A stretch of 64,000 bases of DNA, from positions 248,001 to 312,000 of the forward strand of contig NZ_VCHQ01000024.1 of NCBI RefSeq assembly GCF_005860775.1, in the 5' to 3' direction. This document shows, in pieces, positions 10,094-20,370 of this stretch; the first letter of the stretch is position 1; the number at the start of each line of letters is the position of its first letter. Under the pieces are notes generated by a model. That model ran no database searches. It was not told the origin of the DNA and saw only the letters and a program-made list of their open reading frames with translations. Source of the stretch: Klebsiella indica. Lineage in GTDB: Bacteria; Pseudomonadota; Gammaproteobacteria; Enterobacterales; Enterobacteriaceae. A program made the position numbers and the translations under genes.

Positions 10094-10629
10094 CAGCTTT
10101 CCTTGTCGAAAGGGTAACGTTCCAGCACGTTGTAGCGGGTACGTCCGCGGCTAAAACCGGACTCGTAGAGCACAAATTCATTGACCGCAAACGACCAGTT
10201 GAAGCCGGGCGGCGGAATAGGCACCGCGTGGCGCACGTCGCGCAGCAGGGTGATATGAGGATGGAACGGCTGCGGGCTCTGGTAGCAGCCGCTACGGGCC
10301 GCCTGGGCGCGCAGCATATTCGCCAGTTGCAGCACCCCGCGCGGCGGCTGACGAATGCCCAGCCACACCACCCGTGAGCGCAGCCACTGCCCGGCATCGT
10401 CAAGGGTCAGGGTAAAGCCCGGCTGGCGAATACGACCGGCCATCGCCGCCAGCGCCCGCTGTTTTTCCGCGCTGACTTCGCCGAGAAACGCCAGCGTCAG
10501 ATGGAGGTTATCCGCTGCGACTGGCCGACCGGCATCGGCGAGAAAGCAGGCGGCGCGCCAGTGAACGATCTGCTGCTGAACCTCGTCAGGAAGTTCAAGG
10601 GCGAAAAACAGCCTTTTCGGCTCGGACAT
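10093..10629 (-). CDS. thpR: ThpR (LigT), RNA 2',3'-cyclic phosphodiesterase
   Basis: Member of the 2H phosphoesterase family that opens RNA 2',3'-cyclic phosphates and can join tRNA halves through 2'-5' linkage in vitro. Length 178. The two catalytic H-x-T motifs are HLTL near residue 43 and HITL near residue 126. The first gene of the minus-strand run thpR-sfsA-dksA-gluQ-pcnB-folK; it diverges from hrpB with a 72-bp gap that must hold both promoters. Confidence 0.96.
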   Translation of the reverse strand: MSEPKRLFFALELPDEVQQQIVHWRAACFLADAGRPVAADNLHLTLAFLGEVSAEKQRALAAMAGRIRQPGFTLTLDDAGQWLRSRVVWLGIRQPPRGVLQLANMLRAQAARSGCYQSPQPFHPHITLLRDVRHAVPIPPPGFNWSFAVNEFVLYESGFSRGRTRYNVLERYPFDKES

Positions 10630-10701
10630 GATAGAGACTCGGTAATGAATTATCAGAATGCTACAATGCCAGCCTTCAAATGTTAACCTCCGGAGTTTTT
10701 C

Positions 10702-13131
10702 GTGTCTTCATTGCCGGTTGCCGCCGTTCTCCCTGAACTTCTCTCTGCCCTGCGGCATGCGCCGCAGGTTCTGCTCAATGCGCCGACCGGTGCCGGGAAA
10801 TCCACCTGGCTGCCGCTGCGTATTCTCGCGGAAGGTGAAATTAACGGTCGTATTATCCTGCTGGAGCCGCGACGGCTGGCGGCGCGGAATGTGGCGCAAA
10901 GGCTGGCGGAACAGCTAGGGGAGAAACCCGGCGAGAGCGTGGGCTATCGTATGCGCGCTGAGACCTGTGTCGGACCGGATACACGTCTTGAAGTGGTGAC
11001 GGAAGGCATTCTGACACGCATGATCCAGCGCGATCCTGAACTGACCGATGTCGGGCTAGTGATCCTTGATGAATTCCACGAGCGCAGCCTGCAGGCGGAT
11101 CTGGCGCTGGCGCTGCTGCTGGATGTTCAGCAGGGGTTTCGCGACGATCTCAGGTTGCTGATCATGTCGGCAACCCTGGATAACGACCGTCTGCAGCGGT
11201 TGCTGCCGGATGCGCCGGTAATTGTTTCTGAAGGGCGTGCATTTCCGGTTGAGCGGCGTTTTGCGCCGCTGCCGATCCACCAGCGATTTGATGAGGCGGT
11301 GGCTATTGCCGCCAGCGAGTTGCTGCGCGGTGAAAGCGGATCGATGCTGCTGTTTCTGCCCGGCATCGGGGAAATTCAGCGGGTGCAGGAGCAACTGGCT
11401 GAACGAGTGGCGAACGATGTTGTCCTCTGTCCGCTGTATGGTGCGCTGCCGCTGAGCGCACAGCGTAAGGCGATACTTCCCGCTCCTGCCGGGATGCGTA
11501 AGGTGGTGCTGGCGACCAATATTGCTGAAACCAGTCTGACCATTGAAGGTATTCGCCTGGTGGTCGATAGCGCACAGGAACGGGTCGCCCGCTTTGATGC
11601 CCGGACGGGATTAACCCGTCTGGTGACGCAGCGTATTAGTCAGGCCTCAATGACCCAGCGCGCCGGACGCGCCGGGCGGCTGGCGCCGGGGATCTGTCTG
11701 CATCTGATGAGTAAAGAGCAGGCCGAGCGCGCGGCGGCGCAGAGCGATCCGGAAATTCTGCACAGCGATCTGTCGGCGCTGTTGCTGGAGCTTTTACTGT
11801 GGGGATGTCCGGAACCGTCCCAGCTTCGCTGGCTGGATCTGCCGCCAGCGGTTAACCTGGCGGCGGCCCGTCGTTTGCTGACGGCGCTCTCTGCGCTGGA
11901 TGGCGAACGGTTGTCGGCGCATGGGCGCAAAATGGCCGCTCTGGGTAACGATCCACGGCTGGCGGCGGTGCTGACAGCCGCAGATGATGCTGATGGCGTG
12001 GCGACGGCAGCAAAGCTGGCGGCGATCCTCGAAGAGCCGCCGCGCGGCGGTAGTGGCGATCTCAGTACCGTGTTTTCCCGTCAGCAGAGCAACTGGCAGC
12101 AGCGGGCGCAGCAGCTAATGAAACGGCTGGCGGTTCGCAGCGGCCAGCCTGATGCGGATCGTATGGCCGAGCTTCTGGTTGCCGCGTTTGCCGATCGTAT
12201 CGCTCAGCGTCGTGGTCAGGAGGGGCGCTATCAACTGGCGAACGGGATGGGGGCGATGCTTGACGTCGATGATGCGCTGAATCGCCACGAATGGCTGATT
12301 GCACCGCTGTTGTTGCAGGGCAGTTCATCGCCGGATGCGCGGATCTTACTGGCGCTGCCGGTGGATATTCACGCGCTGATCGCCCGGTGCCCGTTGCTGG
12401 CCCGGTGCGCCGATATTGTGGAGTGGGATGACGCGCTGGGTACCCTGAAGGCCTGGCGACGCACCTGCATTGGTCAACTGGTGATCAAGACTCAGCCGCT
12501 GGCGAAGCCTTCTGAAGAAGAGCTGCATCAGGCGATGCTCAACGGTATCCGTGATAAAGGATTAAGCGTGCTCAACTGGACGCCGGAGGCGGAGCAACTG
12601 CGTCTGCGACTGCATTGCGCCGCGCAGTGGTTGCCGGAAGAGGCATGGCCGGCAGTGGATGATGCTTCGCTGCTGGCATCCCTTGAGGCCTGGCTGCTGC
12701 CGCAGATGAGCGGAGTCCACTCTTTGCGCGCGCTGAAGGCGCTGGATGTGCGTCAGGCGCTGCAAAACTGGCTGCCGTGGCCGCTGCGCCAGAAGCTGGA
12801 TAGCGAACTGCCCACGCACTACACGGTGCCTGGCGGTAGCCGCATCGCGATTCGTTACCACGCTGAAAACCCACCGGCGCTGGCGGTACGGATGCAGGAG
12901 ATGTTTGGCGAAGCCACTACGCCGGTTATCGCTCGGGGGCGCGTGCCGCTGGTGCTGGAGCTGCTTTCACCCGCGCAGCGTCCGCTGCAAATCACCCGCG
13001 ATTTGGCCGCGTTCTGGCAGGGGAGCTACCGCGAAGTACAAAAAGAGATGAAAGGGCGCTACCCGAAGCATGTCTGGCCGGACGATCCGGTCAATACCGC
13101 CCCAACCCGGCGCAGCAAAAAGTATTCATAG
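10702..13131 (+). CDS. hrpB: HrpB, DEAH-box RNA helicase-like protein
   Basis: Large ATP-dependent helicase-family protein (809 residues) whose cellular target is unknown. Motifs in order: Walker A GAPTGAGKST near residue 33, DEFH (motif II) near 120, SAT (motif III), and motif VI QRAGRAGR near 320. The C-terminal half is the HrpB-specific region ending in the conserved WPDDP and a basic tail. The start is GTG at 10702 behind CGGAG, giving the family N-terminus SSLPVAAVLPELL. Single gene, divergent from thpR and 380 bp before mrcB. Confidence 0.97.
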   Translation: MSSLPVAAVLPELLSALRHAPQVLLNAPTGAGKSTWLPLRILAEGEINGRIILLEPRRLAARNVAQRLAEQLGEKPGESVGYRMRAETCVGPDTRLEVVTEGILTRMIQRDPELTDVGLVILDEFHERSLQADLALALLLDVQQGFRDDLRLLIMSATLDNDRLQRLLPDAPVIVSEGRAFPVERRFAPLPIHQRFDEAVAIAASELLRGESGSMLLFLPGIGEIQRVQEQLAERVANDVVLCPLYGALPLSAQRKAILPAPAGMRKVVLATNIAETSLTIEGIRLVVDSAQERVARFDARTGLTRLVTQRISQASMTQRAGRAGRLAPGICLHLMSKEQAERAAAQSDPEILHSDLSALLLELLLWGCPEPSQLRWLDLPPAVNLAAARRLLTALSALDGERLSAHGRKMAALGNDPRLAAVLTAADDADGVATAAKLAAILEEPPRGGSGDLSTVFSRQQSNWQQRAQQLMKRLAVRSGQPDADRMAELLVAAFADRIAQRRGQEGRYQLANGMGAMLDVDDALNRHEWLIAPLLLQGSSSPDARILLALPVDIHALIARCPLLARCADIVEWDDALGTLKAWRRTCIGQLVIKTQPLAKPSEEELHQAMLNGIRDKGLSVLNWTPEAEQLRLRLHCAAQWLPEEAWPAVDDASLLASLEAWLLPQMSGVHSLRALKALDVRQALQNWLPWPLRQKLDSELPTHYTVPGGSRIAIRYHAENPPALAVRMQEMFGEATTPVIARGRVPLVLELLSPAQRPLQITRDLAAFWQGSYREVQKEMKGRYPKHVWPDDPVNTAPTRRSKKYS

Positions 13132-13511
13132 CGTGTTGGTGACTGTCCCGGTTCCGGTGGGAATAGAATGTATTTTTATGTCATTAAAAAACATAATTAT
13201 TTCCATTTTTGGCGCTGGTGAACATGTAAAATGCTGGTTAAGAATGTCGCGGTTTAGTGCTATCCTGTCTCTTTCGGGCAGGCAGGGCGATGTCATGAAC
13301 TGTTTTGCTGATGATGCTTCTAATTATTTGATTTATATGTTTAATTTAAATTAAAAATGATACAAGCAAAATGATCATCCATGGCGTCATCCATGAATGG
13401 CAGCCTGAAGGCCAGGAGATTTTGGCGTCAATTTGAGAGATTTCTTCTTTCCCTGATTCGGGGAAATATTGAGAATCAGGCCTTTACGCCTGTAAGTTGC
13501 GGAGAAACAGC
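13132..13511. other. hrpB-mrcB intergenic region
   Basis: A 380-bp stretch with no credible gene. It contains an A+T-rich patch at about 13310-13370 and, near 13450-13480, a short inverted pair (CTGATTC / GAATCAG) in the mrcB leader. Promoters for mrcB are expected here, but none stands out. Small open frames crossing the region have no recognisable protein and no good ribosome site. Confidence 0.6.
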
Positions 13512-16064
13512 ATGGCGGGAGATGACCGCGAGCCGATCGGACGTAAGGGGAGACCCTCGCGTCCGACAAAACAAAAGGTAACTCGCCGTCGGGTTCGGGA
13601 AGAGAACTACGACGATGATTACGATGATGATGACTATGAGGATGAAAAACCGATGCCGAGGAAAGGAAGAGGCAAAGGCGGTAAACCCCCTCGTCGTAAA
13701 CGCACCTGGTTGTGGCTGCTGATTAAGATTGGCATCGTCTGTGCGGTAGTGATTGCTGCCTACGGCGTTTATCTCGATCAGAAAATCCGTAGCCGAATTG
13801 ACGGTAAAGTCTGGGACCTGCCTGCCGCGGTATACGGTCGGATGGTTAACCTTGAACCGGATATGCAGATCAGCAAAAACGAAATGGTGCGTCTGCTCAA
13901 CGCCACGCAGTATCGCCAGGTGAGCGCTATGACGCGCCCGGGCGAATACACCGTTCAGGCCAACAGCATCGAGATGATCCGTCGTCCGTTCGATTTCCCG
14001 GACAGTAAAGAAGGGCAGGTGCGCGCGCGTCTGACCTTTTCTGGCGGTCATCTGGAAACCATTGTGAATATGGATAACAACCGCCAGTTCGGTTTCTTCC
14101 GCCTCGATCCGCGTCTGATTACCATGCTGCAATCGCCGAATGGCGAACAACGCCTGTTCGTGAAGCGCAATGGCTTCCCGGATCTGCTGGTCGATACGCT
14201 GCTGGCGACGGAAGACCGCCATTTCTACGAACACGACGGGATTAGCCTTTACTCCATTGGTCGTGCGGTGCTGGCCAACCTGACCGCCGGCCGTACGGTG
14301 CAGGGCGCGAGTACCCTGACCCAGCAACTGGTGAAGAACCTGTTCCTCTCCAGCGAACGTTCATACTGGCGTAAGCTTAATGAAGCCTATATGGCGCTGA
14401 TTGTCGATGCGCGCTATAGCAAGGATCGCATCCTTGAGCTGTATATGAACGAAGTTTATCTCGGTCAGAGCGGCGACAACGAAATTCGCGGCTTCCCGCT
14501 GGCAAGCCTGTATTACTTTGGCCGCCCGGTGGAAGAGCTGAGCCTTGATCAGCAGGCGCTGCTGGTGGGGATGGTGAAAGGCGCGTCGATCTATAACCCG
14601 TGGCGTAATCCGAAGCTGGCGCTGGAGCGACGTAATCTTGTGCTGCGTCTGTTGCAACAGCAGAAGATTATCGATCAGGAACTGTATGACATGCTGAGTG
14701 CGCGTCCGCTGGGGGTGCAGCCGCGTGGCGGGGTGATCTCGCCGCAGCCCGCGTTTATGCAACTGGTACGTCAGGAGCTACAGGCGAAGCTGGGCGATAA
14801 AGTGAAAGATCTTTCCGGCGTGAAGATCTTTACCACCTTCGATCCCGTCGCGCAGGATGCGGCGGAAAAAGCGGCGATAGACGGTATTCCGGCACTGAAA
14901 AAACAGCGTAAGCTGCCGGATCTGGAAACCGCGATCGTGGTAGTCGATCGCTTTACCGGCGAAGTGCGGGCGATGGTCGGCGGCGCGGAACCGCAGTTTG
15001 CCGGTTACAACCGGGCGATGCAGGCACGCCGTTCGATTGGTTCTCTGGCGAAACCGGCGACCTATTTAACCGCCCTGAGTCAGCCGAATTTGTATCGTCT
15101 CAACACCTGGATTGCCGATGCGCCAATCTCCATTCATTTGTCTAACGGCCAGACGTGGTCGCCGCAAAACGATGATCATCGTTATAGCGATGGCGGCAAA
15201 GTGATGCTGGTGGATGCGCTGACGCGTTCAATGAACGTGCCGACGGTGAACCTCGGCATGACGCTGGGTTTACCGGCGGTGATTGATACCTGGACAAAAC
15301 TGGGGGTATCGAAAGATCAGCTTAATGCGGTTCCGTCTATGCTGCTGGGGGCACTGAACCTGACGCCGATAGAAGTGGCTCAGGCGTTTCAGACCATCGC
15401 CAGCGGCGGTAACCGCGCGCCGCTGTCGGCGCTGCGTTCGGTTATCGCCGAAGATGGCACCGTGCTGTATCAGAGCTATCCGCAGGCGGAGCGCGTGGTT
15501 CCGGCCCAGGCCGCCTACATGACCTTATGGACTATGCAGCAGGTGGTGCAGCGCGGTACCGGTCGTCAACTGGGCGCGAAATATCCCGGACTCCATCTGG
15601 CGGGTAAAACCGGGACCACCAACAATAACATCGATACCTGGTTTGCCGGTATTGACGGTAGCCAGGTGACCATTACCTGGGTGGGGCGCGATAATAACCA
15701 GCCGACGAAGCTCTATGGTGCGAGCGGCGCGATGTCGATTTATCAGCGCTATCTGGCTAACGAAACCCCAACGCCGTTGGATCTGACGGCGCCGGAAGAT
15801 GTGGTGGATATGGGGATCGACAGTAACGGTAACTTCGTTTGCAGCGGTGGGATGCGCTCGCTGCCGGTATGGACAACGTCGCCGGATGAGCTCTGTCGCC
15901 AGGGAGAGCAGATGCAACAGCAGCAGCTCCAGCAGCAGCAGGAGAATAACCCGTTCAATCAGTCTTCCGGGCAGCCGCCGCAACAGCAGCAAAATCAGCA
16001 GCCTGAGCAGGAGAAAAGCGACGGCGTCGCGGGCTGGATTAGAGAGATGTTTGGCAGTAAATAA
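13512..16064 (+). CDS. mrcB: MrcB, penicillin-binding protein 1B
   Basis: Bifunctional class A peptidoglycan synthase anchored in the inner membrane. A charged cytoplasmic tail rich in Asp and Glu is followed by one membrane segment (about residues 65-87), the UB2H region, the glycosyltransferase domain (catalytic Glu in [12 protein letters not shown] near residue 234) and the transpeptidase domain (Ser of SIGSLAKP near 511; KTGTTNNN motif). The ATG at 13512 follows GGAGAAACAGC. A second in-frame ATG at codon 48 (MPRKG) corresponds to the shorter gamma form known in E. coli. The C-terminal tail after residue 790 is a glutamine-rich run, longer than the E. coli one. Confidence 0.98.
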   Translation: MAGDDREPIGRKGRPSRPTKQKVTRRRVREENYDDDYDDDDYEDEKPMPRKGRGKGGKPPRRKRTWLWLLIKIGIVCAVVIAAYGVYLDQKIRSRIDGKVWDLPAAVYGRMVNLEPDMQISKNEMVRLLNATQYRQVSAMTRPGEYTVQANSIEMIRRPFDFPDSKEGQVRARLTFSGGHLETIVNMDNNRQFGFFRLDPRLITMLQSPNGEQRLFVKRNGFPDLLVDTLLATEDRHFYEHDGISLYSIGRAVLANLTAGRTVQGASTLTQQLVKNLFLSSERSYWRKLNEAYMALIVDARYSKDRILELYMNEVYLGQSGDNEIRGFPLASLYYFGRPVEELSLDQQALLVGMVKGASIYNPWRNPKLALERRNLVLRLLQQQKIIDQELYDMLSARPLGVQPRGGVISPQPAFMQLVRQELQAKLGDKVKDLSGVKIFTTFDPVAQDAAEKAAIDGIPALKKQRKLPDLETAIVVVDRFTGEVRAMVGGAEPQFAGYNRAMQARRSIGSLAKPATYLTALSQPNLYRLNTWIADAPISIHLSNGQTWSPQNDDHRYSDGGKVMLVDALTRSMNVPTVNLGMTLGLPAVIDTWTKLGVSKDQLNAVPSMLLGALNLTPIEVAQAFQTIASGGNRAPLSALRSVIAEDGTVLYQSYPQAERVVPAQAAYMTLWTMQQVVQRGTGRQLGAKYPGLHLAGKTGTTNNNIDTWFAGIDGSQVTITWVGRDNNQPTKLYGASGAMSIYQRYLANETPTPLDLTAPEDVVDMGIDSNGNFVCSGGMRSLPVWTTSPDELCRQGEQMQQQQLQQQQENNPFNQSSGQPPQQQQNQQPEQEKSDGVAGWIREMFGSK

Positions 16065-16109
16065 TTACTCGCTTAAGCCTTAAAGCCGCTTTTTGTTGGC
16101 GACGTTCAG

Positions 16110-16150
16110 AAACCCCAGTGGCATCGTTATCGATGCTGCCGGGGTTTTTT
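16110..16150 (+). terminator. Rho-independent terminator of mrcB
   Basis: AAACCCC...GGCATCG pairs with CGATGC...GGGGTTT around a TTAT loop, followed by a six-T run at 16145-16150. It lies 45 bases after the mrcB stop. Confidence 0.9.
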
Positions 16151-16292
16151 CTTTATATTGCCATATTGCCGTAATGAGTTGGGTATCTGTAGCCCGAAGT
16201 ATGATGACTACAAACTGCCTAACGGAAATGTAACTCCATAATAACTGTCTGGTTATTTATTCAGCATCGCCTCCTTTTCGGGGGCATATTCC

Positions 16293-16351
16293 TTGCCATA
16301 TATTCCATTTTTCGCCTATTATTCCATTCGGCATAATAATAATTCTCGTTT
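16293..16351 (+). promoter_or_regulatory. fhuA promoter with overlapping Fur box
   Basis: TTGCCA (16293-16298) and TATTAT (16317-16322) are 18 bases apart. Just downstream, the A+T-rich segment ATAATAATAATTCTCGT (about 16333-16351) aligns with the Fur site known ahead of E. coli fhuA, and fits the GATAATGATAATCATTATC consensus only partly. Together they imply iron-repressed transcription of fhuACDB. The rest of the 320-bp mrcB-fhuA gap holds the mrcB terminator and nothing else I can name. Confidence 0.6.
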
Positions 16352-16384
16352 TCTTTATCATTCAATTCTATTAGAGATATCCTC

Positions 16385-18634
16385 ATGGCGCGTCCAAAAA
16401 CTGCTCAGCAAAATCACTCGCTGCGTAAACTCGCAGTGGTAGTAGCCACAGCGGTTAGCGGCATGTCTGTTTATGCGCAGGCAGCAACTGAACCGAAAGA
16501 AGACACCATCACCGTTACCGCGGCACCAGCCCCACAAGAGAGCGCCTGGGGGCCGGCGGCGACTATCGCGGCCAGACAATCCGCTACGGCGACCAAAACG
16601 GATACCCCCATTCAAAAAGTGCCGCAGTCTATTTCTGTGGTGACCGCGGAGGAGATGGCGCTGCATCAGCCTAAATCGGTGAAAGAAGCGCTAAGCTACA
16701 CGCCAGGTGTTGCTGTGGGAACGCGTGGCGGGTCTAACACATATGATTACCTGATTATCCGAGGTTTCGCCGCTGACGGCCAAAGCCAGAATAACTATCT
16801 GAATGGCCTGAAGATGCAGGGCAATTTCTACAATGACGCAGTGATTGATCCGTACATGCTGGAGCGCGCTGAAGTCATGCGGGGCCCGGTTTCCGTTCTC
16901 TACGGAAAAAGTAACCCAGGTGGTTTGTTGAATATGGTCAGCAAGCGTCCGACAACGGAACCGCTGAAAGAAGTTCAATTTAAGATGGGTACCGACAGCT
17001 TGTTCCAGACCAGCTTCGATTTTAGTGATGCGCTGGATGATGACGGTGTTTATTCTTATCGCTTAACTGGTCTTGCCCGTTCTGCGAATGCCCAGCAACA
17101 AGGTTCGAAAGAACAACGCTATGCAGTCGCACCATCTTTCAGTTGGCGTCCGGATGATAAAACCAACTTTACGTTCCTCTCTTACTTCCAGAACGAGCCG
17201 GAGACGGGTTATTACGGCTGGCTGCCAAAAGAGGGAACGGTAACGACATTGCCGAACGGTAAGCGTCTTCCCACTGATTTCAATGAAGGTGCTGACAATA
17301 ATACTTACTCTCGTAACGAGAAAATGGTGGGTTACAGCTTTGACCATGAGTTCAACGATACCTTTACCGTGCGTCAGAACCTGCGCTATGCGCAAAACAA
17401 GGTCTCGCAGAACAGCGTTTATGGCTATGGCATGTGTTCGGATCCTCTCTATACAAAGGATCCGAATAACAGCCCTTGTGCCAGTATTCCACAATCACAA
17501 TGGGATCACACGCTGACTCGTCAATACGTGATTGATAGCGAGAAGTTACAGAACTTTTCTGTCGATACGCAACTGCAAAGCAAGTTTGTGACCGGAGCTT
17601 TAGAGCACACGCTGCTGACTGGCATTGACTATATGCGTATGCGTAATGATATCAATTCCTGGTTTGGTTACGCAGGTTCTGTCACGCCGTCTGATATTTA
17701 TAATCTTGATCGTGGCGACTTTGATTTCAGTTCACATCCGGGGCCGTCTGGCGCATATCAGGTACTGAATAAACAGCAGCAGACTGGTCTGTATGTACAG
17801 GATCAAATGCAGTGGGATAAAGTACTGGTGACCCTCGGTGGGCGTTACGACTGGGCGAAGCAGGACTCTTTAAACCGTGATTCTGGCGTTCAGAATTCCC
17901 GTAACGATAAAGAATTTACCTGGCGTGGCGGTGTTAACTATTTGTTCGACAATGGGGTAACACCTTATTTCAGCTATAGTGAGTCATTTGAGCCAGCTTC
18001 ACAAACGGGGGCAACCGGTAATATTTTCTCGCCGTCTAAAGGTAAGCAATACGAAGCCGGCGTGAAGTATGTACCGAACGACCGTCCGATTGTCATTACT
18101 GGTGCTGTGTACCAGTTGACCAAAACGAATAATTTGATGGCGGATCCAAACGGTACGATATTCTCCGTTGCTGGTGGTGAAATTCGTTCTCGTGGTGTGG
18201 AAGTTGAAGCGAAAGCGGCGCTGTCGGCAAGTATCAATGTCGTGGGATCTTATACTTACACTGATGCTGAATACACTACAGATACCAGCTACAAAGGGAA
18301 TACGCCTGCTCAGGTGCCAAAACATATGGCGTCACTATGGGGTGATTACACCTTCTTTGATGGTTCATTGTCCGGTCTGACGCTGGGGGCCGGTGGACGT
18401 TTCACTGGCTCCAGCTATGGCGATCCGGCGAACTCCTTCAAGGTTGGAAGCTACACGGTCGTCGATGCGTTGGTTCGTTACGATCTGGCACGTGTCGGTA
18501 TGACGGGTTCCAACGTGGCATTGCATGTGAATAACTTGTTTGATCGCGAGTATGTCGCAAGCTGCTTTAATACCTATGGTTGCTTCTGGGGCGCCGACCG
18601 TCAGGTCGTGGCAACCGCAACCTTCCGTTTCTAA
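16385..18634 (+). CDS. fhuA: FhuA, TonB-dependent ferrichrome receptor
   Basis: Outer-membrane receptor for ferric hydroxamates such as ferrichrome, also a phage and colicin M receptor in E. coli. The 749-residue precursor has a long signal peptide ending near AQA (residue 33), a TonB box within EDTITVTAAP, a plug domain (to about residue 190) with the RGFAADG and RGPVSVLYGKSNPGG motifs, and a 22-strand barrel ending in the terminal aromatic residue F. Cysteine pairs MCSDP...SPCAS and SCFNTYGCFW match E. coli. First gene of fhuACDB; energy comes from TonB-ExbBD, encoded elsewhere. Confidence 0.98.
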   Translation: MARPKTAQQNHSLRKLAVVVATAVSGMSVYAQAATEPKEDTITVTAAPAPQESAWGPAATIAARQSATATKTDTPIQKVPQSISVVTAEEMALHQPKSVKEALSYTPGVAVGTRGGSNTYDYLIIRGFAADGQSQNNYLNGLKMQGNFYNDAVIDPYMLERAEVMRGPVSVLYGKSNPGGLLNMVSKRPTTEPLKEVQFKMGTDSLFQTSFDFSDALDDDGVYSYRLTGLARSANAQQQGSKEQRYAVAPSFSWRPDDKTNFTFLSYFQNEPETGYYGWLPKEGTVTTLPNGKRLPTDFNEGADNNTYSRNEKMVGYSFDHEFNDTFTVRQNLRYAQNKVSQNSVYGYGMCSDPLYTKDPNNSPCASIPQSQWDHTLTRQYVIDSEKLQNFSVDTQLQSKFVTGALEHTLLTGIDYMRMRNDINSWFGYAGSVTPSDIYNLDRGDFDFSSHPGPSGAYQVLNKQQQTGLYVQDQMQWDKVLVTLGGRYDWAKQDSLNRDSGVQNSRNDKEFTWRGGVNYLFDNGVTPYFSYSESFEPASQTGATGNIFSPSKGKQYEAGVKYVPNDRPIVITGAVYQLTKTNNLMADPNGTIFSVAGGEIRSRGVEVEAKAALSASINVVGSYTYTDAEYTTDTSYKGNTPAQVPKHMASLWGDYTFFDGSLSGLTLGAGGRFTGSSYGDPANSFKVGSYTVVDALVRYDLARVGMTGSNVALHVNNLFDREYVASCFNTYGCFWGADRQVVATATFRF

Positions 18635-18682
18635 TTTCCCTTTGGGCACGGTTTACCGTGCCCGCTTGACAAGTTGGCCGCT

Positions 18683-19480
18683 ATGCAGGAAAACATCTCT
18701 CATCACGATACGACTTTCGCCCTCCGTCATGTCGCTTTTCGCGTCCCTGGCCGCACGCTTTTACATCCTCTCTCATTAACTTTCCCTGCGGGGAAAGTGA
18801 CGGGCCTGATTGGCCATAACGGCTCCGGTAAATCGACGCTGCTAAAAATGCTTGGTCGCCACCAGCCCCCTTCTGATGGGGATATCCTGCTCGGCGGGCA
18901 GCCGCTCGACAACTGGGGCAGCAAAGCGTTTGCCCGCAAAGTCGCCTACCTGCCGCAGCAGTTGCCGTCGGCGGAAGGCATGACGGTGCGCGAACTGGTG
19001 GCGATTGGCCGCTATCCGTGGCACGGGGCGCTGGGGCGATTTGGCGTGGCGGATCGGGAGAAAGTGGAAGAGGCCATCGCGCTGGTCGGCCTGAAATCCC
19101 TGGCTCATCGGCTGGTGGACAGCCTCTCCGGCGGTGAACGTCAGCGCGCGTGGATTGCCATGCTGGTGGCTCAGGATAGCCGCTGCCTGTTGCTTGATGA
19201 ACCCACCTCGGCGCTGGATATTGCCCACCAGGTGGATGTCCTGGCGCTGGTTCATCGCCTCAGCCAGCAGCGAGGGCTGACGGTAATTGCCGTGCTGCAT
19301 GACATTAATATGGCTGCCCGTTACTGCGACTATCTGGTGGCCCTGCGCGGCGGTGAAATGATTGCCCAGGGAACGCCGACGGAACTGATGCGTGGCGAAA
19401 CCCTGGAACACATTTATGGTATTCCGATGGGAATTCTGCCGCATCCGGCGGGCGCTGCACCGGTAAGTTTTGTCTATTGA
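18683..19480 (+). CDS. fhuC: FhuC, ferric hydroxamate ABC transporter ATPase
   Basis: ATP-binding subunit that powers import of ferric hydroxamates through FhuB. Walker A GHNGSGKST near residue 45, the signature LSGGERQRA near 145 and Walker B CLLLDEPTSALD near 165 are intact. The ATG at 18683 is used because it gives exactly 265 residues as in E. coli; a TTG three codons earlier is less likely. The stop overlaps the fhuD start (TGATG). Confidence 0.97.
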   Translation: MQENISHHDTTFALRHVAFRVPGRTLLHPLSLTFPAGKVTGLIGHNGSGKSTLLKMLGRHQPPSDGDILLGGQPLDNWGSKAFARKVAYLPQQLPSAEGMTVRELVAIGRYPWHGALGRFGVADREKVEEAIALVGLKSLAHRLVDSLSGGERQRAWIAMLVAQDSRCLLLDEPTSALDIAHQVDVLALVHRLSQQRGLTVIAVLHDINMAARYCDYLVALRGGEMIAQGTPTELMRGETLEHIYGIPMGILPHPAGAAPVSFVY

Positions 19481-20370
19481 TGGAAAATTTGAATGTAATC
19501 ACGCGGCGACGTTTGCTGGCCGCAATGGCGTTGTCACCGCTGCTGTGGCAGATGCGCGACGCACGGGCGGCAGAGGTTGATCTGCGGCGAATTGTCGCTC
19601 TGGAGTGGCTGCCGGTAGAGTTGCTGCTGGCGCTGGGGGTGACCCCTTACGGCGTCGCCGATATTCCGAACTATACGCTATGGGTAAACGAACCGGCGCT
19701 TCCGTCATCGGTGATTGATGTTGGCTTGCGCACCGAGCCGAATCTGGAACTGCTGACGCAGATGAAACCCTCGTTCCTCGTCTGGTCGGCAGGATATGGT
19801 CCTTCGGCGGAAAAGCTGGCGCGTATTGCGCCGGGGAGAGGATTTACCTTCAGCGACGGCAAAAAACCGCTGCAGGTGGCCCGGCAATCGCTTAATGAAA
19901 TGGCTGAGCTGCTCGGCAGACAGCGGGAAGCGAAGCGCCATCTGGCGGAATTTGACGCGCTCATGGCGAACCTTCGTCCGCGCTTTGCAAAACGTGGCGA
20001 TCGTCCATTGCTGATGATGACCTTGCTGGATGCCCGTCATGCGCTGATCTTTGCGCAAAACTGTCTGTTTCAGGATGTGCTCAATCGTTTTGGTATCAAC
20101 AACGCCTGGCAGGGCGAAACGACCTTTTGGGGCAGCGTCACCGTCGGCATCGACCGACTGGCGGCCTACAGAGACATCGACGTTATCTGCTTCGATCATG
20201 GTAATGAACGGGAAATGGCGCAATTAATGGCGACACCGCTGTGGCGAGCGATGCCCTTTGTCCGCGCAGGGCGTTTTCAGCGCGTTCCGGCGGTGTGGTT
20301 CTATGGCGCGACGCTGTCGGCGATGCATTTTGCCCGCATTCTGGCCGATGCGCAGGGAGGTCCGGCGTGA
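19480..20370 (+). CDS. fhuD: FhuD, periplasmic ferric hydroxamate-binding protein
   Basis: Class III substrate-binding protein that carries ferric hydroxamates from FhuA to FhuB. The N-terminus ISRRR-like motif (here ITRRRLLAAMALSPLL) is a twin-arginine-style signal peptide, with cleavage likely after the ARA near residue 30. Tryptophan and tyrosine residues of the siderophore pocket (EWLPVELL, SAGYGPS, AVWFYGATLS) are conserved. Its ATG overlaps the fhuC stop and its own stop overlaps the fhuB GTG, so the three are tightly coupled. Length 296, equal to E. coli. Confidence 0.96.
   Translation: MENLNVITRRRLLAAMALSPLLWQMRDARAAEVDLRRIVALEWLPVELLLALGVTPYGVADIPNYTLWVNEPALPSSVIDVGLRTEPNLELLTQMKPSFLVWSAGYGPSAEKLARIAPGRGFTFSDGKKPLQVARQSLNEMAELLGRQREAKRHLAEFDALMANLRPRFAKRGDRPLLMMTLLDARHALIFAQNCLFQDVLNRFGINNAWQGETTFWGSVTVGIDRLAAYRDIDVICFDHGNEREMAQLMATPLWRAMPFVRAGRFQRVPAVWFYGATLSAMHFARILADAQGGPA

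Noticed and set aside
13070-13354. 94-codon frame from hrpB into the gap
   Set aside because: Starts inside hrpB without a ribosome site and shows no conserved features; considered as a small gene and dropped.
13476-14327. 283-codon minus-strand frame over the mrcB 5' end
   Set aside because: Overlaps the conserved PBP1B N-terminal region; no family resemblance.
20241-20366. longer N-terminus for fhuB
   Set aside because: Would overlap fhuD by over 100 bases; the GTG at 20367 gives exactly the known 660-residue protein.
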